Shown in pieces: positions 1-10,125 of a stretch of 64,000 bases of DNA. How positions within the stretch are numbered: position 1 is the stretch's first letter; each line of letters starts with the position of its first letter. This stretch comes from Toxonevra muliebris (lineage: Eukaryota; Arthropoda; Insecta; Diptera; Pallopteridae): NCBI GenBank assembly GCA_963691655.1, contig OY829326.1, positions 39,769,989 through 39,833,988 of the forward strand, read 5' to 3'. A program made the translations under genes and the position numbers. The notes beneath the pieces were generated by a model. It did not search any database. It saw nothing but the letters and a program-made list of their open reading frames with translations, and was not told where the DNA came from.

Positions 1-984
1 TGAAACATTTGTGCGATTTAATAAAGTGACTAACATCGGCACCTGAGCAGAAATGTGACATATTCGAAACGCTTTACGCATACACATACACAGTGACTTT
101 CCCCATTGTTCTCATGCTCACTTCATTGCGAAGTTAGTGATAGAAGCTAGAATCAAAAGTTAGGAAAAGATATGTAGAAAATAGTATAGAATATTTAGTA
201 ATAATTCCCATAAATATCCTCATCCGTTGTTGTTGATGTTGCAGCAGCAGCCAACGTTTGTTGCAGTTGCAGACATGTTGACGACAGCATTTACTCTCAT
301 TTTTCAATGAATTCTTTGGAAAATTCATAGTTTGCGTGTGTGTGTGTGTGTTTGAGTATGCATTTTTTATTTCACATTCTTTTGAGGAATTATAATTTCT
401 TGTTTTTCTTTTTTTAGTCTGAGTTTTTGTTTGAATGACAAATTGTGCTAAAGTTGAATTTCTATAACATAATGTAAGAGAAAAGCTTAAAACTGTTTAT
501 AAACTAAAAGTAGTATGAAGTTAGTTTCAAAGCAATTACTGCAGCTAGTACTTAGCTCCTTTTGGTTTAAAATTTTCTAAATGAAAGTGAAAAAAGGAAA
601 TAAAAACTGAGCATCATTATAAATAGTTGTAAAGTAGAAAACAAATTATGAATAGAATAAAATAAAAATGTGCACATAAAAAAGTAGAATAAAGAAGGAA
701 AATATATATATATTTCAGTTCTTGAAGAATAGTGAATTAAATTTAGAGCACAGTTTTACTTTTCTTTAGCACTAAGAGCAACTTAAAATGTGGAAGTAAG
801 CTGATCTGAAAAGTTATGTAATGGTTCATGCTTTACATAAAAATTCATTTGAGTTCACAAATATATTTATTTTTCTATCCAGTTATTTTCAAATAGTCAG
901 AAAAGAATGTATAAATTTTTACTGATTTTTCTTATCAATTTTGAGTTTTCAGTTAAAAAATCATTAATGGGCAACTCAAATAAT
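1..984. other. AT-rich non-coding stretch
   Basis: No supportable gene is seen. The only structured feature is a pure GT run near 336-351. Short open frames in this stretch have no domain-like content. Confidence 0.6.
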
Positions 985-1440
985 CAAATCAGAACCGAAT
1001 TGAATTATTTTGATGGGGACCCAACACTATCGATTGCAACAGTGAAATGGTGGACAACAAGTATTCAGATGGTGCCTCAATTGCTCATAATCGATCATAA
1101 ACGTCAAGGGCTGTGTAAGTATTATCCATGGTCAATGAAACGTGCATTCAAAACGTTCAAAAACTCAACAATCGGTCGGAAAAGTAATGACCTTTTTTTG
1201 GATATAACATTAACTAGTGAATATTATTGCGCATTACTAGGCAGACGAAATCAAAGCCAAATTGTCTCATTTAGTAAAAAAAAAAACAGTTTTTTTCTTC
1301 ATGAGAATGCACCGCCCTCAAGTGATGGAAATTTAATGAATTCGGCTTCGGATTGCTTCTTTGAATTTTTCAAATCTAGCAGCATGTAATTTTGAAACTT
1401 GCATGTAAACTTGAAGAGACTGGAAGACATTTTGATACAG
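985..1440 (+). pseudogene. Decayed mariner transposase fragment
   Basis: The reading frame from 907 to 1389 contains, in order, pieces that resemble a mariner (irritans/Himar-like) transposase. These are a helix-turn-helix-like stretch 'IRTELNYFDGD' then 'TVKWW'; 'VPQLLIIDHKRQ', like the VPRLLTxDxKR signature; 'TLTSEYYCALL', like TINSEYYxALL; and 'FLHENAPPS', equivalent to the FHxDNAPxH motif that carries the second catalytic aspartate. Here that aspartate is Glu and the following histidine is lost. 'SDCFFEFF' recalls the PSDxFLF motif with the third aspartate. Family members are about 340-350 residues, so internal deletions have removed most of the catalytic core, and homology seems to run past the stop in another frame. 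No terminal repeats were found. It is a dead copy. The family call comes from recalled motifs. Confidence 0.72.
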
Positions 1441-1611
1441 AAGTGATTAAGTTGAATCCCGAGGCGTGTTTTAAATTAAAATTAGAGTACAACTTATTTT
1501 TTGGATTCCCTTAGTAGATATTGCACCTGTGCTGCAAAGATTAACGTATTGTTCAATGCAAAAAAGCGGTTGAAATAAGATGGGGACTATCTACTCAAGT
1601 TATGTGAAAAT

Positions 1612-2260
1612 TCTGAGCATGGTCCAAAGAACAGCTTTTCTGTGTATTTCAAGTGCCTTAAGGACTACCCTAACAAAAGCACTGTAAGTGCTACTCAACC
1701 TGCCTGCGATAGATCTGTTAGGGAAACAAATAGCCGCCGCATCAGCCCTCAAGCTAAAAAGCTCCGCGATATGGAAAGATCGGCAGACGGGTCATTTTAC
1801 AATCTTACGTATATGGAATAGTTGCATCCAAGAGATTGACCACTTCATCTCAAAACCCAACTTTGACAGGTAGTTCACGCAGGAGTGGAAAACACCCATG
1901 CCAAGGAGAAGGGGGGAACTTAATTTCTATGCAGATTGATACAAGCTTGCCGATAGAGTTGGCTTTGTAGTTTTCTCAAAAGAACTAGGACTGGAGTTAT
2001 ATGTTCGTCTCCCCGACCGTTGCAGTGTACATCAAGCAGAGGCTCTAGCAATTAAAGAGGTAGCCATTTACTTAGGTAGACACGCCGTAACAAAAACCAT
2101 TGTAAAAATATACTCGGACAGCCAGGCGGCTATAAGATCATGCCTATTGCCACCTGTAAACTAATCCTGAAGAATAGGGTTGTGCATGAGGCTAATAGGT
2201 CTGCAGATGAAAACACTTGCTTTACGATTATGCTAATGTGGCCGAAATTGGACAAGAGGA
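1612..2260 (+). pseudogene. LINE-A: decayed I-group LINE, end of RT plus RNase H
   Basis: Translating the plus strand in shifting frames gives the end of a LINE reverse transcriptase ('VQRTAFLCISSALRTT', then 'LLNLPAIDLLGKQIAA', around 1620-1740). An RNase H domain follows (about 1915-2165). In it the usual TDGSK reads 'YADxYK', but 'HQAEALAIKEV' and 'IYSDSQAAIRS' are well preserved. After a stop near 2162 the stretch 'MWPKLDKR' (about 2235-2258) resembles the region just after RNase H, so part of the domain is deleted. The fragment stops abruptly at the CCTAA array, well short of the usual zinc-motif C-terminus, so the array is not this element's own 3' tail. Several stops and frameshifts make it non-functional. 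Family: I-group (I/LOA/R1/Jockey relatives), exact clade unresolved. Confidence 0.75.
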
Positions 2261-2539
2261 ACCTAACCTAACCTAACCTAACCTAACCTAACCTAACCTA
2301 ACCTAACCTAACCTAACCTAACCTAACCTAACCTAACCTAACCTAACCTAACCTAACCTAACCTAACCTAACCTAACCTAACCTAACCTAACCTACCCTA
2401 ACCTAACCTAACCTAACCTAACCTAACCTAACCTAACCTAACCTAACCTAACCTAACCTAACCTAACCTAACCTAACCTAACCTAACCTAACCTAACCTA
2501 ACCTAACCTAACCTAACCTAACCTAACCTAACTTAACCT
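2261..2539. repeat. (CCTAA)n array, 54 units, telomere-like (TTAGG)n complement
   Basis: Positions 2261-2530 are 54 head-to-tail copies of ACCTA with a single substitution at 2396 (A to C), then about one degenerate unit to 2539. The complementary strand reads (TTAGG)n, the ancestral insect telomere repeat, which Diptera are known to have lost as a telomere. Its left edge interrupts LINE-A coding sequence and its right edge meets the 5'-truncated LINE-B. It may be an expanded LINE/SINE tail or true telomere-like DNA. Confidence 0.97.
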
Positions 2540-2540
2540 T

Positions 2541-3133
2541 ATCCGCAGCTACCTAGATGAACGGGTCGTCAGAATTGATTACGCTGACGCCACAGCGATA
2601 AAAAATATGACCAAAGGCTGTGTTCAAGGTTCGGTCTGCGGTCCAACTTTCTGGAACATAATCCTAGATGATTTATTGTCCTTGCCTCTACCCAGTGGTT
2701 GCGTCACACAAGCTTTTGCTGATGATGTGCTTCTAACTATTAGCGCTAAAACAACCGAAGAACTCGAGCGAAGCACCAACAACGCACTTCGTCTAATACA
2801 TAAATGGGGTGTTGATGTAAAGCTAGTGTTTGGTGAAGCCAAAACGCAAACCATGGCATTCACGCAAAGAGCCAAGCTGGCTAAAATAGAAATGAATGGG
2901 ATTGCTTTAAAGTTTGTCAACGAAATAAAGCTGCTTGGTGTCGTAATCGACGATCGATTAAAGTTCACAAGCCACGCGCGCTACATAATTGCAAAAGTCC
3001 AGCGTATTTTCAGCAATCTGTGCAGGTTTGTGCGGCCAACATGGGGCGTACATGCTGAAAATGTCACCATCATATACCGGCAAGTGATCGAGCCAACAAT
3101 TACTTACGCTGCTGGCATTTGGGGTAGAGCAAT
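2541..3133 (+). pseudogene. LINE-B reverse transcriptase domain (5' truncated)
   Basis: The frame is open from the CCTAA junction: 'IRSYLDERVVRIDYAD' precedes the first Met at 2607. In the protein from 2607, 'GCVQGSVCGPTFWN' (residues 4-17) matches the PQGSxxGPxxWN block. 'AFADDVLL' (36-43) holds the catalytic Asp pair at residues 39-40. 'IKLLGVVIDDRLKF' is the typical LGVxxD/L block, and 'YAAGIWGRA' is the YGxxxW-like end of RT. The enzyme would make cDNA on nicked target DNA. The N-terminal fingers, the endonuclease and ORF1 are missing. Around 3130 coding switches by one base into the frame of the RNase H segment, so the open frame that continues to 3254 is out of frame after that point. 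Confidence 0.85.
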
Positions 3134-4303
3134 AAAATTCTACTACGCTCATTCCAACGATGTTTTGCCATACGCGCAATCAAGGCGTTTCATACAGTTT
3201 CGGTCACTTCTGCGTTGGCACTCTCCGGTTTTATACCGTTACACCTCAAAGTAGCTGAAGCTATAAAAATAGATGAAGTAAAAGCGACCGGCACTTTTGC
3301 AGCGCTCCCTAGAGACATTACTCTTCAACAACGTATACACCCACGTCATCAATTGCACCCAGCTCAACGCCAAACTATTGAGTACGGGACTGTAAATACG
3401 CACGAGCAACTAAGTAACACTATCAACCCTAATGCCGACCAGATATACACAGATGGAAGCAAATATGATACAGGCGAGTGCGGATCGGCGTTTGTTATTC
3501 GTCATCATGGTGGCAGCTGGGAGGAACACAAGTATAAGCTTCATAACGCGTGTGCAGTATTCCAAGCAGAAACACTTGCCATCGACTCTGCCTTGGCGTG
3601 GGCTGAAGAAAACCTGACAACGACAAATCTGCAGATATTCTCTGATAGCCAGTCCTGTCTCGAAGCCATTAAAAATCGAAGTAACAACATGCCTTTAATA
3701 GCATCAATCCACGAGCGGCTTTTTCGACTTAATCAAGAAAATTACATAGAGTTCTTTTGGATTAAGGCACACTTAGGGTTTGAGGGCAATGAGCTTGCCG
3801 ATCAGCATGCAAAAGAAGCAGCAACTCAAGTAACAAACCTGGCTTATGAAAAATTCCCAATCAGTTACGCAAAACGACAAATACGACTAGAAACGGCAGC
3901 AGCATGGCAACAGGAGTATCAAGAAGCTACGACAGGTTCAGCAACAAAGGCATTTTTCCAGTCTCCAGATGAGGCGAAAATGTACATTGAAAACTTTGGC
4001 GTTTCATTCGAAATGACCCAACTTCTCACCGGACATGGTTTCCACAAGGAATACCTAAAACGCTTCAAAATCATAGATAACGACGTCTGCCCTTGTGATC
4101 AGGAAACCTGTCAAACTCTGAGTCATCTTCTACGAGATTGCCCACGCTACGCCATAGATCGACGCATTCACATGCTGCTTTGTGAAGAACATCAAGTTCC
4201 AGCTTTTGATGTAAGAGCAATTACCGCACACCAACACCTTACAAAGTCATTCAAAAAATTTATATTCCACATTATAAGTACATTAAAAAATTTTAACGCA
4301 TAA
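3134..4303 (+). pseudogene. LINE-B RNase H domain and C-terminal zinc-type motif
   Basis: Homologous coding begins near 3134 ('LLRSFQRCFAIRAIKAFHT'), upstream of the first Met at 3215. In the 362-residue frame from 3215, RNase H has its four acidic residues: D80 (YTDGSK), E119 (FQAETLAID), D144 (FSDSQS) and D196 (GNELADQHAK). 'FWIKAHLGFEGN' is the typical IPGHxGxxGN block with the Pro-Gly replaced. A C-terminal Cys/His cluster follows (C292, C294, C299, H304, C309; 'CPCDQETC' then 'SHLLRDCP'), as is usual at the end of R1/I-group ORF2 proteins. The stop at 4303 looks natural, since a 3' UTR and A tail follow. Intact RNase H residues fit recent activity or recent insertion. The missing front half and the frameshift make it inactive. 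Confidence 0.87.
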
Positions 4304-4582
4304 TTATTTTGCAAATTGTATATTCTTACTTTAATAATAATGTATATTATAAATACCGGCCTGTATCAATTCGCAGGCCGTATTATTTTAGCTCCATTAT
4401 CGTCTATATTTTGTTTTAAAGACCTATTAATTTTTTACATATTCAAAGGAATTATGAAATCCAATTGCACTTATACATACTTTACGTTAACAAACTTGTA
4501 ACCAAATTATAATAAAATAATACAATTCTCGAGACGCGGGTAGAGACCAAAGGAGGAGAGACCAAAGGAAAAAAAAAACAAA

Positions 4583-4639
4583 ACCTAACCTAACCTAACC
4601 TAACCTAACCTAACCTAATCTAACCTAACTTAACCTAAC
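4583..4639. repeat. Second CCTAA array after LINE-B poly(A)
   Basis: About eleven AACCT units, with variants AATCT and AACTT near the right end, directly follow the LINE-B A tail. The phase and strand match the larger array at 2261-2539, so LINE-B sits inside what looks like one interrupted CCTAA tract. Confidence 0.93.
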
Positions 4640-7360
4640 GTATTGTTCATCATGTTGATATAATTTTAATCCCCGATCCGAACCTGAGAATCAATTAAAA
4701 TTCCGATAATACGTTTTCAATAATAGCAATTTAGCTTTTAGACAAAAACAGACCGTATACCAATATTTATTGAAAGAAGGATATGAAAAATACCATCATT
4801 CTTTTCGGTTTGAATCCTTAATAGGACACTAATTCTTCAAATACCATTTGTCCATTTAATTTTTTCTTTAGAAATTTTAGTTTAAGTTTACCTCATTTCC
4901 TCAACTATCTGATATTATTTGTAATATTAAAGGTTTTAAATCACTGTGTCTTTTTTGTTTAATTCAGTTGCATAGTTTTTGGTAAATAACTATGTACCTA
5001 GACGAATCTGTAGAGAATTATGTATCTATGTATTTGTATGTATAATTACATATTCATATTAATCGATATAATTACCTTGAAGATATAATTTTTGGTATAT
5101 GTTTGTATTACCTGAAAATAAAAACAGAAAAACATTATTAATTATTAATTGTAAATTTGTAAATTGTAAACGTTAATTATACGATTTGTTTGTAATAGGT
5201 ACATTTTAAATTACTACATACACATAAATTACTCAATTAAATTATAGCAATGGCGTATAATAAATAAATTGAATTCAATTTCATTTTCATTTACACATTC
5301 ATTTCTTTGTGTGCACGTGTGTGTTTGTATATTTTGATTACAAAAACACACAAATTTACAATTTAATATATAAACACTATCAACAAAATCATCCTCATCA
5401 TCATCATCATCACACATCACGAGACGCAGGTGACTATCACCAGCCAGCACCAGTAACAGCATTAACAATCTCCGCATCTCCCCATCAAGCTTATGTGATT
5501 TTGATGCTGTCGCTGCTGCTGACAAAATGCTGCAGCGGCAGACATTTATGTCTATGATTTGTTTAGAAATTGAATTGAAATTAATTTTTGTTTACGCAAA
5601 CAAAAAATTTCGGTATCAATTTTTTCTTTTTGTATAATAGTATTTGAATGCTTTAATTTATGAACTGACAATGGAGAACAACAGCATCAGGAACAGCAAC
5701 ATGGACGCATCTCAACTCAGCTCATCTCAATTAAATTAAAGTCTCAATTCTTCTTTTACACATTATTGTTGATATGTTGGTGATGATGGCATGTGCCTAG
5801 TATATACATACATATCTGTATCCATTTGGATATGGATGTCCGGACTATGTATATATGTATGTATGTATGTGCATGAGTATGAGTAGATTTTTATGCTGCA
5901 ACAACACAGACAATTGGCGCCAAAGTGCAATTATGTATGTATGTTGCTGCATGCCGCATTTTCCATTCTTCATTCAGTTGCACATGGCACACGAGTACAT
6001 AGAAACAGTAGGGATTAAAAAAGTTTATATACAGGATTTTGTCTGTATTTTTGTTGTTTATACGTATACACTCATTTCTGTGCCCATTCCTGCTTGCTGT
6101 GGCATGAAATATTAAAAATACAAAAATGAATATACGAGCACATAGTGGCAACTTTTTTTTTTTTTTTGCTAGATTTCTTGCTTTTCTTTAGCTTTGCACA
6201 GTTTCATTTTCCACTCTCGACTGCAGTTTTGACGTGGCCTCATTGTTTTCCAATTTTCATTTTTTATGATTTTTTGCTCATGCTACGAAATGAAACCAGA
6301 ACTTCAGAATTGTATTTTTGCTATATTTTGTTGCAGAAGCATGTGCAGCAGTAGAGTGTGCCTCGTGCTACAACAGCAACAACATCATCGCTAACAACAT
6401 TCTTCTTCTTCTTATAGAAGTATATGCAGATTGCAGCAATTTCTGCTGCGCTGCTATTCTTATTCCTATTGTTGTTGTTGTTATTGCTACTGGTCTTGAG
6501 AATGTCCTGTAGGCATGCAATTCATCAGTAACTTCATCAGATGACAGAATGAAACTCCAGCACATACTCACATATACACACATATGTAGTAGTATGTCTG
6601 AATATAGTTGTATGTATGTGTGCTTGTGTTTACTTTATGCATTGTACTAACTCTCAGCCAAAATAAACAATAACAAACAAAAGAAAAAATGGGCAAGTTT
6701 TGAATGCTATGACAACACGAGGCAAGTGCACAAGTGCATTAAAGTTTCTCGCACAAGGTGGCAACACATTGTACATGAATATTAACATTGTACATATGTA
6801 TGTATGTAGGTATAGTCCAAAAGATACAGGGCATTTTTACTTATGGCTATGGAGTTGGAGTCGTTGAACCAGACTCGGTGTAAATAGTCGGAAAATGTGT
6901 TTTTAAGGGCTTTGGTTAGCAATTTCCCAGTAGAAAAATCATTTCGGTTCCTCCAATTCAATGGAATCAAAAACTATTCTGGTGCCGCTAAAATCACGCC
7001 AGAAATCAGAAAATGTTAAATATGAATTCAGATATAACTCAGACTTTAATCCTTTACTGCAGTAAACAAATAATTCAAACTTGAATTATAATATATTTCT
7101 GAGAGTAGGACTTGAGGAGTTGAATGAAAATGTGTTTCATTCAAACTACTCGAAGTAGTTCTAAATTTTAGGAAATGATGACGGGACTTTGGAAAAAGCT
7201 TCAATTATTTAATCATAAGAGAAAGTTTGGGACAAGTGCCAAAGGGTATAGCAGGGGAAGGAAGGGTGATGTGCCCTAGAAGTTATTGACATTTAGAGAA
7301 TATGCCATGTTGTTTTCCTCTAAAAGAAATGCTTATTATAAAATTTTTAGACCGCTAGCT
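4640..7360. other. AT-rich non-coding stretch with microsatellites
   Basis: No gene is supportable. It contains a short ATC tract (about 5391-5412), GTAT/TATG tracts (about 5851-5872) and CAA/TTG-rich patches (about 6367-6485). Open frames here translate mainly microsatellite, for example a run of Asp on the minus strand from the ATC tract. Confidence 0.6.
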
Positions 7361-8410
7361 TTAACCCTCTGTGCACAGGGCCCAAAAAGACTTGTTAATT
7401 TTTGAATCATTTTCACCTTTTCAAAATTAAAAAAATTACAAAATTTGTTGGCATTATTATGCATTTAACAAAATTAAAAAAAAAATTTTGGCGCAAAATT
7501 ACAATTTTTAACCACTAAATAAATTTTGCAACGTCCATTTTCGAAAAAGGACAGTGATGGCTCGAACTAAAAGTTGAATACTTTGGAGGATTAAATTAAA
7601 AGAAATTCCATAATTTTATTTCGCTATCGTCAATTAACTTCCCTCTATATTGAAAGGTATTCGTACAATAACCAAACCTACTTAAACATATGACTGTAGG
7701 GTTTGACATGGACGGCCATGACCTAACCCAAAAAAAAAAAAAACAAATAAAATTAAATTAAAAAAGTTTTGTATAGTTATGTACCGAAATAAAAAGTATC
7801 ACAGTAATACAATTTTGAACTTATCTGCACACACACGCACACACACACACAATGCCAACAGAGAAAAGTGTCAGAGAGTTCAAGAAAATATCATTGACAT
7901 TTTTGTTTTTCCCTGCTGCTGTTCGTTGCTGTTCGCATCATGAATATTTGAGAATAATATGGCAGGAATGAATGAGTGAGTGAATGAATGAATGAATGAC
8001 ACACTGCAAATGCTGTTGATGATGATATTAAGAATAATTAATGAATCCATCTTAATTTAGTGTTGCATTCTGTTGCCGCCGCCACTGCTGCTGCCTCTAC
8101 TTGCTTGTGCTACAATTGGCTTCTCGTCTGCCTCATCATCATCGTCTTCGTCAACATCTCTCTGGTTGCTATTAAGCTCAGAGGTACAAGAAAGCAATGC
8201 AAATGGGGGGAAAGTGGAAAGTGTACTTGATGAGTGAGGAGCACTTGAATGGGTTTCAGCATCCTGCTTGCGCCTCCATGCTTACTTGAATTGCTTACAA
8301 CTTTTTTGTTGTTGGTAGATGGGAAGAAGGGGGGAGGAGCTGAACAGAATTGAATGAATAAAATATGATGAAATGCTGGGCATGATGAAAGACAAATATG
8401 CAAACATATT

Positions 8411-8442
<32 letters not shown>

Positions 8443-9779
8443 TACATAGACATACTCATGTACTGCTGACACAATTCGTATGTTTTAAATACATGTTCTT
8501 CATATATTTGTCACTTGCGTGTTGTTGTTAACGAACGAAATAAAAATATGAACGAAAAATATTTTGTAGGTTGGAACAGTCAAGAACAAAAAAGAAGAAG
8601 AAATATAAATAAAAAGCAGAATGTGAATATTTTCTTCTTCTTCTGTTTTTTTTTTTATGATGAATGGTAAAATGCATAATTCACAGTTGGAAAATATTTT
8701 TGAGATTAAGTAAAGTGGCACTTTAGTGCCAGCCAGTGGGTGATTACATATGATTAATAATAGGAACATCCCTACACATACACACACACATACTCAACAA
8801 ACACTCTCTCACATTTGCGTATGCATGAAAATTGCTTATGCTAAGAAAAAACAAATTTCTAGTGTTTATATTAGTGTTGTAAATATCTTAAAGAATAAAG
8901 CCAACATATTTTAATATTTATAGAATGTCATTGACAAATTTTTAAATTCAGGGGATTCTCTGAAAACTGAAAAAAAAAACAATTATAATAAAAATACCAC
9001 AAATGTGATATAAAGCATGTAGTATGGTGTGATTTATTTTATAGAAACATGACAGAATCTCTGTCTGTTGATATTTGGTTTAAAATTGTTAACAGGTGAT
9101 ATTTTTCACTTCTAGCTAAAGTATTAGTGAATCTAAGGAGAGGGGTGGGTTTGGAGATTTCAATTCAAATCAATTTTTTTGATTTGCCATTTTTCATTTG
9201 GCTTTTGGACTTTAAGGTAGCACCTAATATTTAGTTTAAACTTTCCCCTTTGTTTTTTTCTAATAGTTTAGACAGCAATGTGACTGTATAAGTCAAAGCA
9301 AAGGTTCAAAAACTTACCTTTTTTACGATATTCAACGAACTATGAAGCTGTATGGGTTTTTTGCATGCATTCACAATAATTTTAGAAAAAAGTATTAATA
9401 TTTTTCTTTCGAACCAGTTTTAACTTGTTTTAATTCGATTTATATTATCTTATAGCTAGCTAATAGAATCTGTTTCAAAAACAAAATGTGAATTTAATGT
9501 ATTTTTTCCTTTTGAAAAACCGTTCAAAGTTAACTCCGATTCCACCAAACTGAGCCCGATTCAAAAGGCAAATGAAATGTTTCGTACAAACATTGCAAAA
9601 TATTTCTAAAACAGAGGCCGTTAAATATCCAAGAAATATATTTCTAAAACTTTTAAAAGTCAAAATTGTAATTTATTGATTTTTTTAGGTTTCGTTGAAA
9701 ATACCTTAACCTTCCGTATATCCCATTTTAAAGGCATCACTAAAAAAAATTTGTTAATCATTTTTTGAAAATTTTTTGC
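7361..9779. other. Non-coding stretch; CA microsatellite
   Basis: A TTAA followed by CCCTCTGTGCACAGGG at 7361-7380 looks like a lone piggyBac-type end, but no inverted partner was found. A CA tract lies at about 8411-8442 and a TGAA/AATG tract near 7970-7998. Nothing coding is supported. Confidence 0.55.
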
Positions 9780-10125
9780 ATTGTGAAATTAGATGAAAAG
9801 CCAAACCAAAAATCTGATCAAAACTTACACTAGTATTTAGATCGAAATTGAGAAAAAATTCAGATCAAATGGAAAACAAATTCATAATAAATATCAAACC
9901 AAAAATCGTATCTGTAATCAGGCAAAAACTCAGACCAAAAAGAGTCCAAAATCAGACTGATATCCAGACCATAAATCAGATCAAATTTCAAACTAAAAAT
10001 CTGACCAAAAAATGACTTAATTCAGGCAAAAATTCAGAATGAATTCAGACAATATTTAAGTATAAAATCTGTCCAGAAATCAAACCAAATCTCAGACATA
10101 AAAACAGACCAAAATTTAAGGAAGA
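9780..10125. repeat. Degenerate CAGACCAAAA-type word repeat, locus 1
   Basis: Irregularly spaced, imperfect copies of a word close to CAGACCAAAAATT fill the segment ('aatcagactgatatccagac', 'ccaaatctcagacataaa'). The same word fills 31600-31890 and 32310-32720. No terminal repeats were recognised. Confidence 0.7.

Larger units (their letters stand above)
2540..4582 (+). mobile_element. LINE-B: 5'-truncated R1-like LINE with poly(A), embedded in CCTAA repeats
   Basis: A non-LTR retrotransposon is truncated inside its RT domain at 2540 and runs through RT, RNase H, a C-terminal zinc-type motif and a 3' UTR of about 260 bases to an A-rich tail at 4569-4583. Both flanks are CCTAA repeats. This is the arrangement expected when an element inserts into such repeats, as TRAS and SART elements of the R1 clade do in moths. 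RT wording ('GCVQGS', 'GPTFWN', 'AFADDVLL') and domain order suggest the R1 clade of the I group, but LOA or I cannot be excluded. The 3' UTR contains two near-duplicated 'GAGACCAAAGGA' blocks just before the A run (about 4544-4570). The copy looks younger than the other LINE remnants because coding is only lightly damaged. Confidence 0.82.

Noticed and set aside
5229..5525. Minus-strand frame with an Asp-rich stretch
   Set aside because: The acidic run comes from an ATC microsatellite and the rest shows no domain.
7361..7380. TTAACCCTCTGTGCACAGGG as a piggyBac-type end
   Set aside because: No inverted partner with TTAA found within about 1 kb; the same holds for TTAACCCTCTAGTTCCC near 46885.
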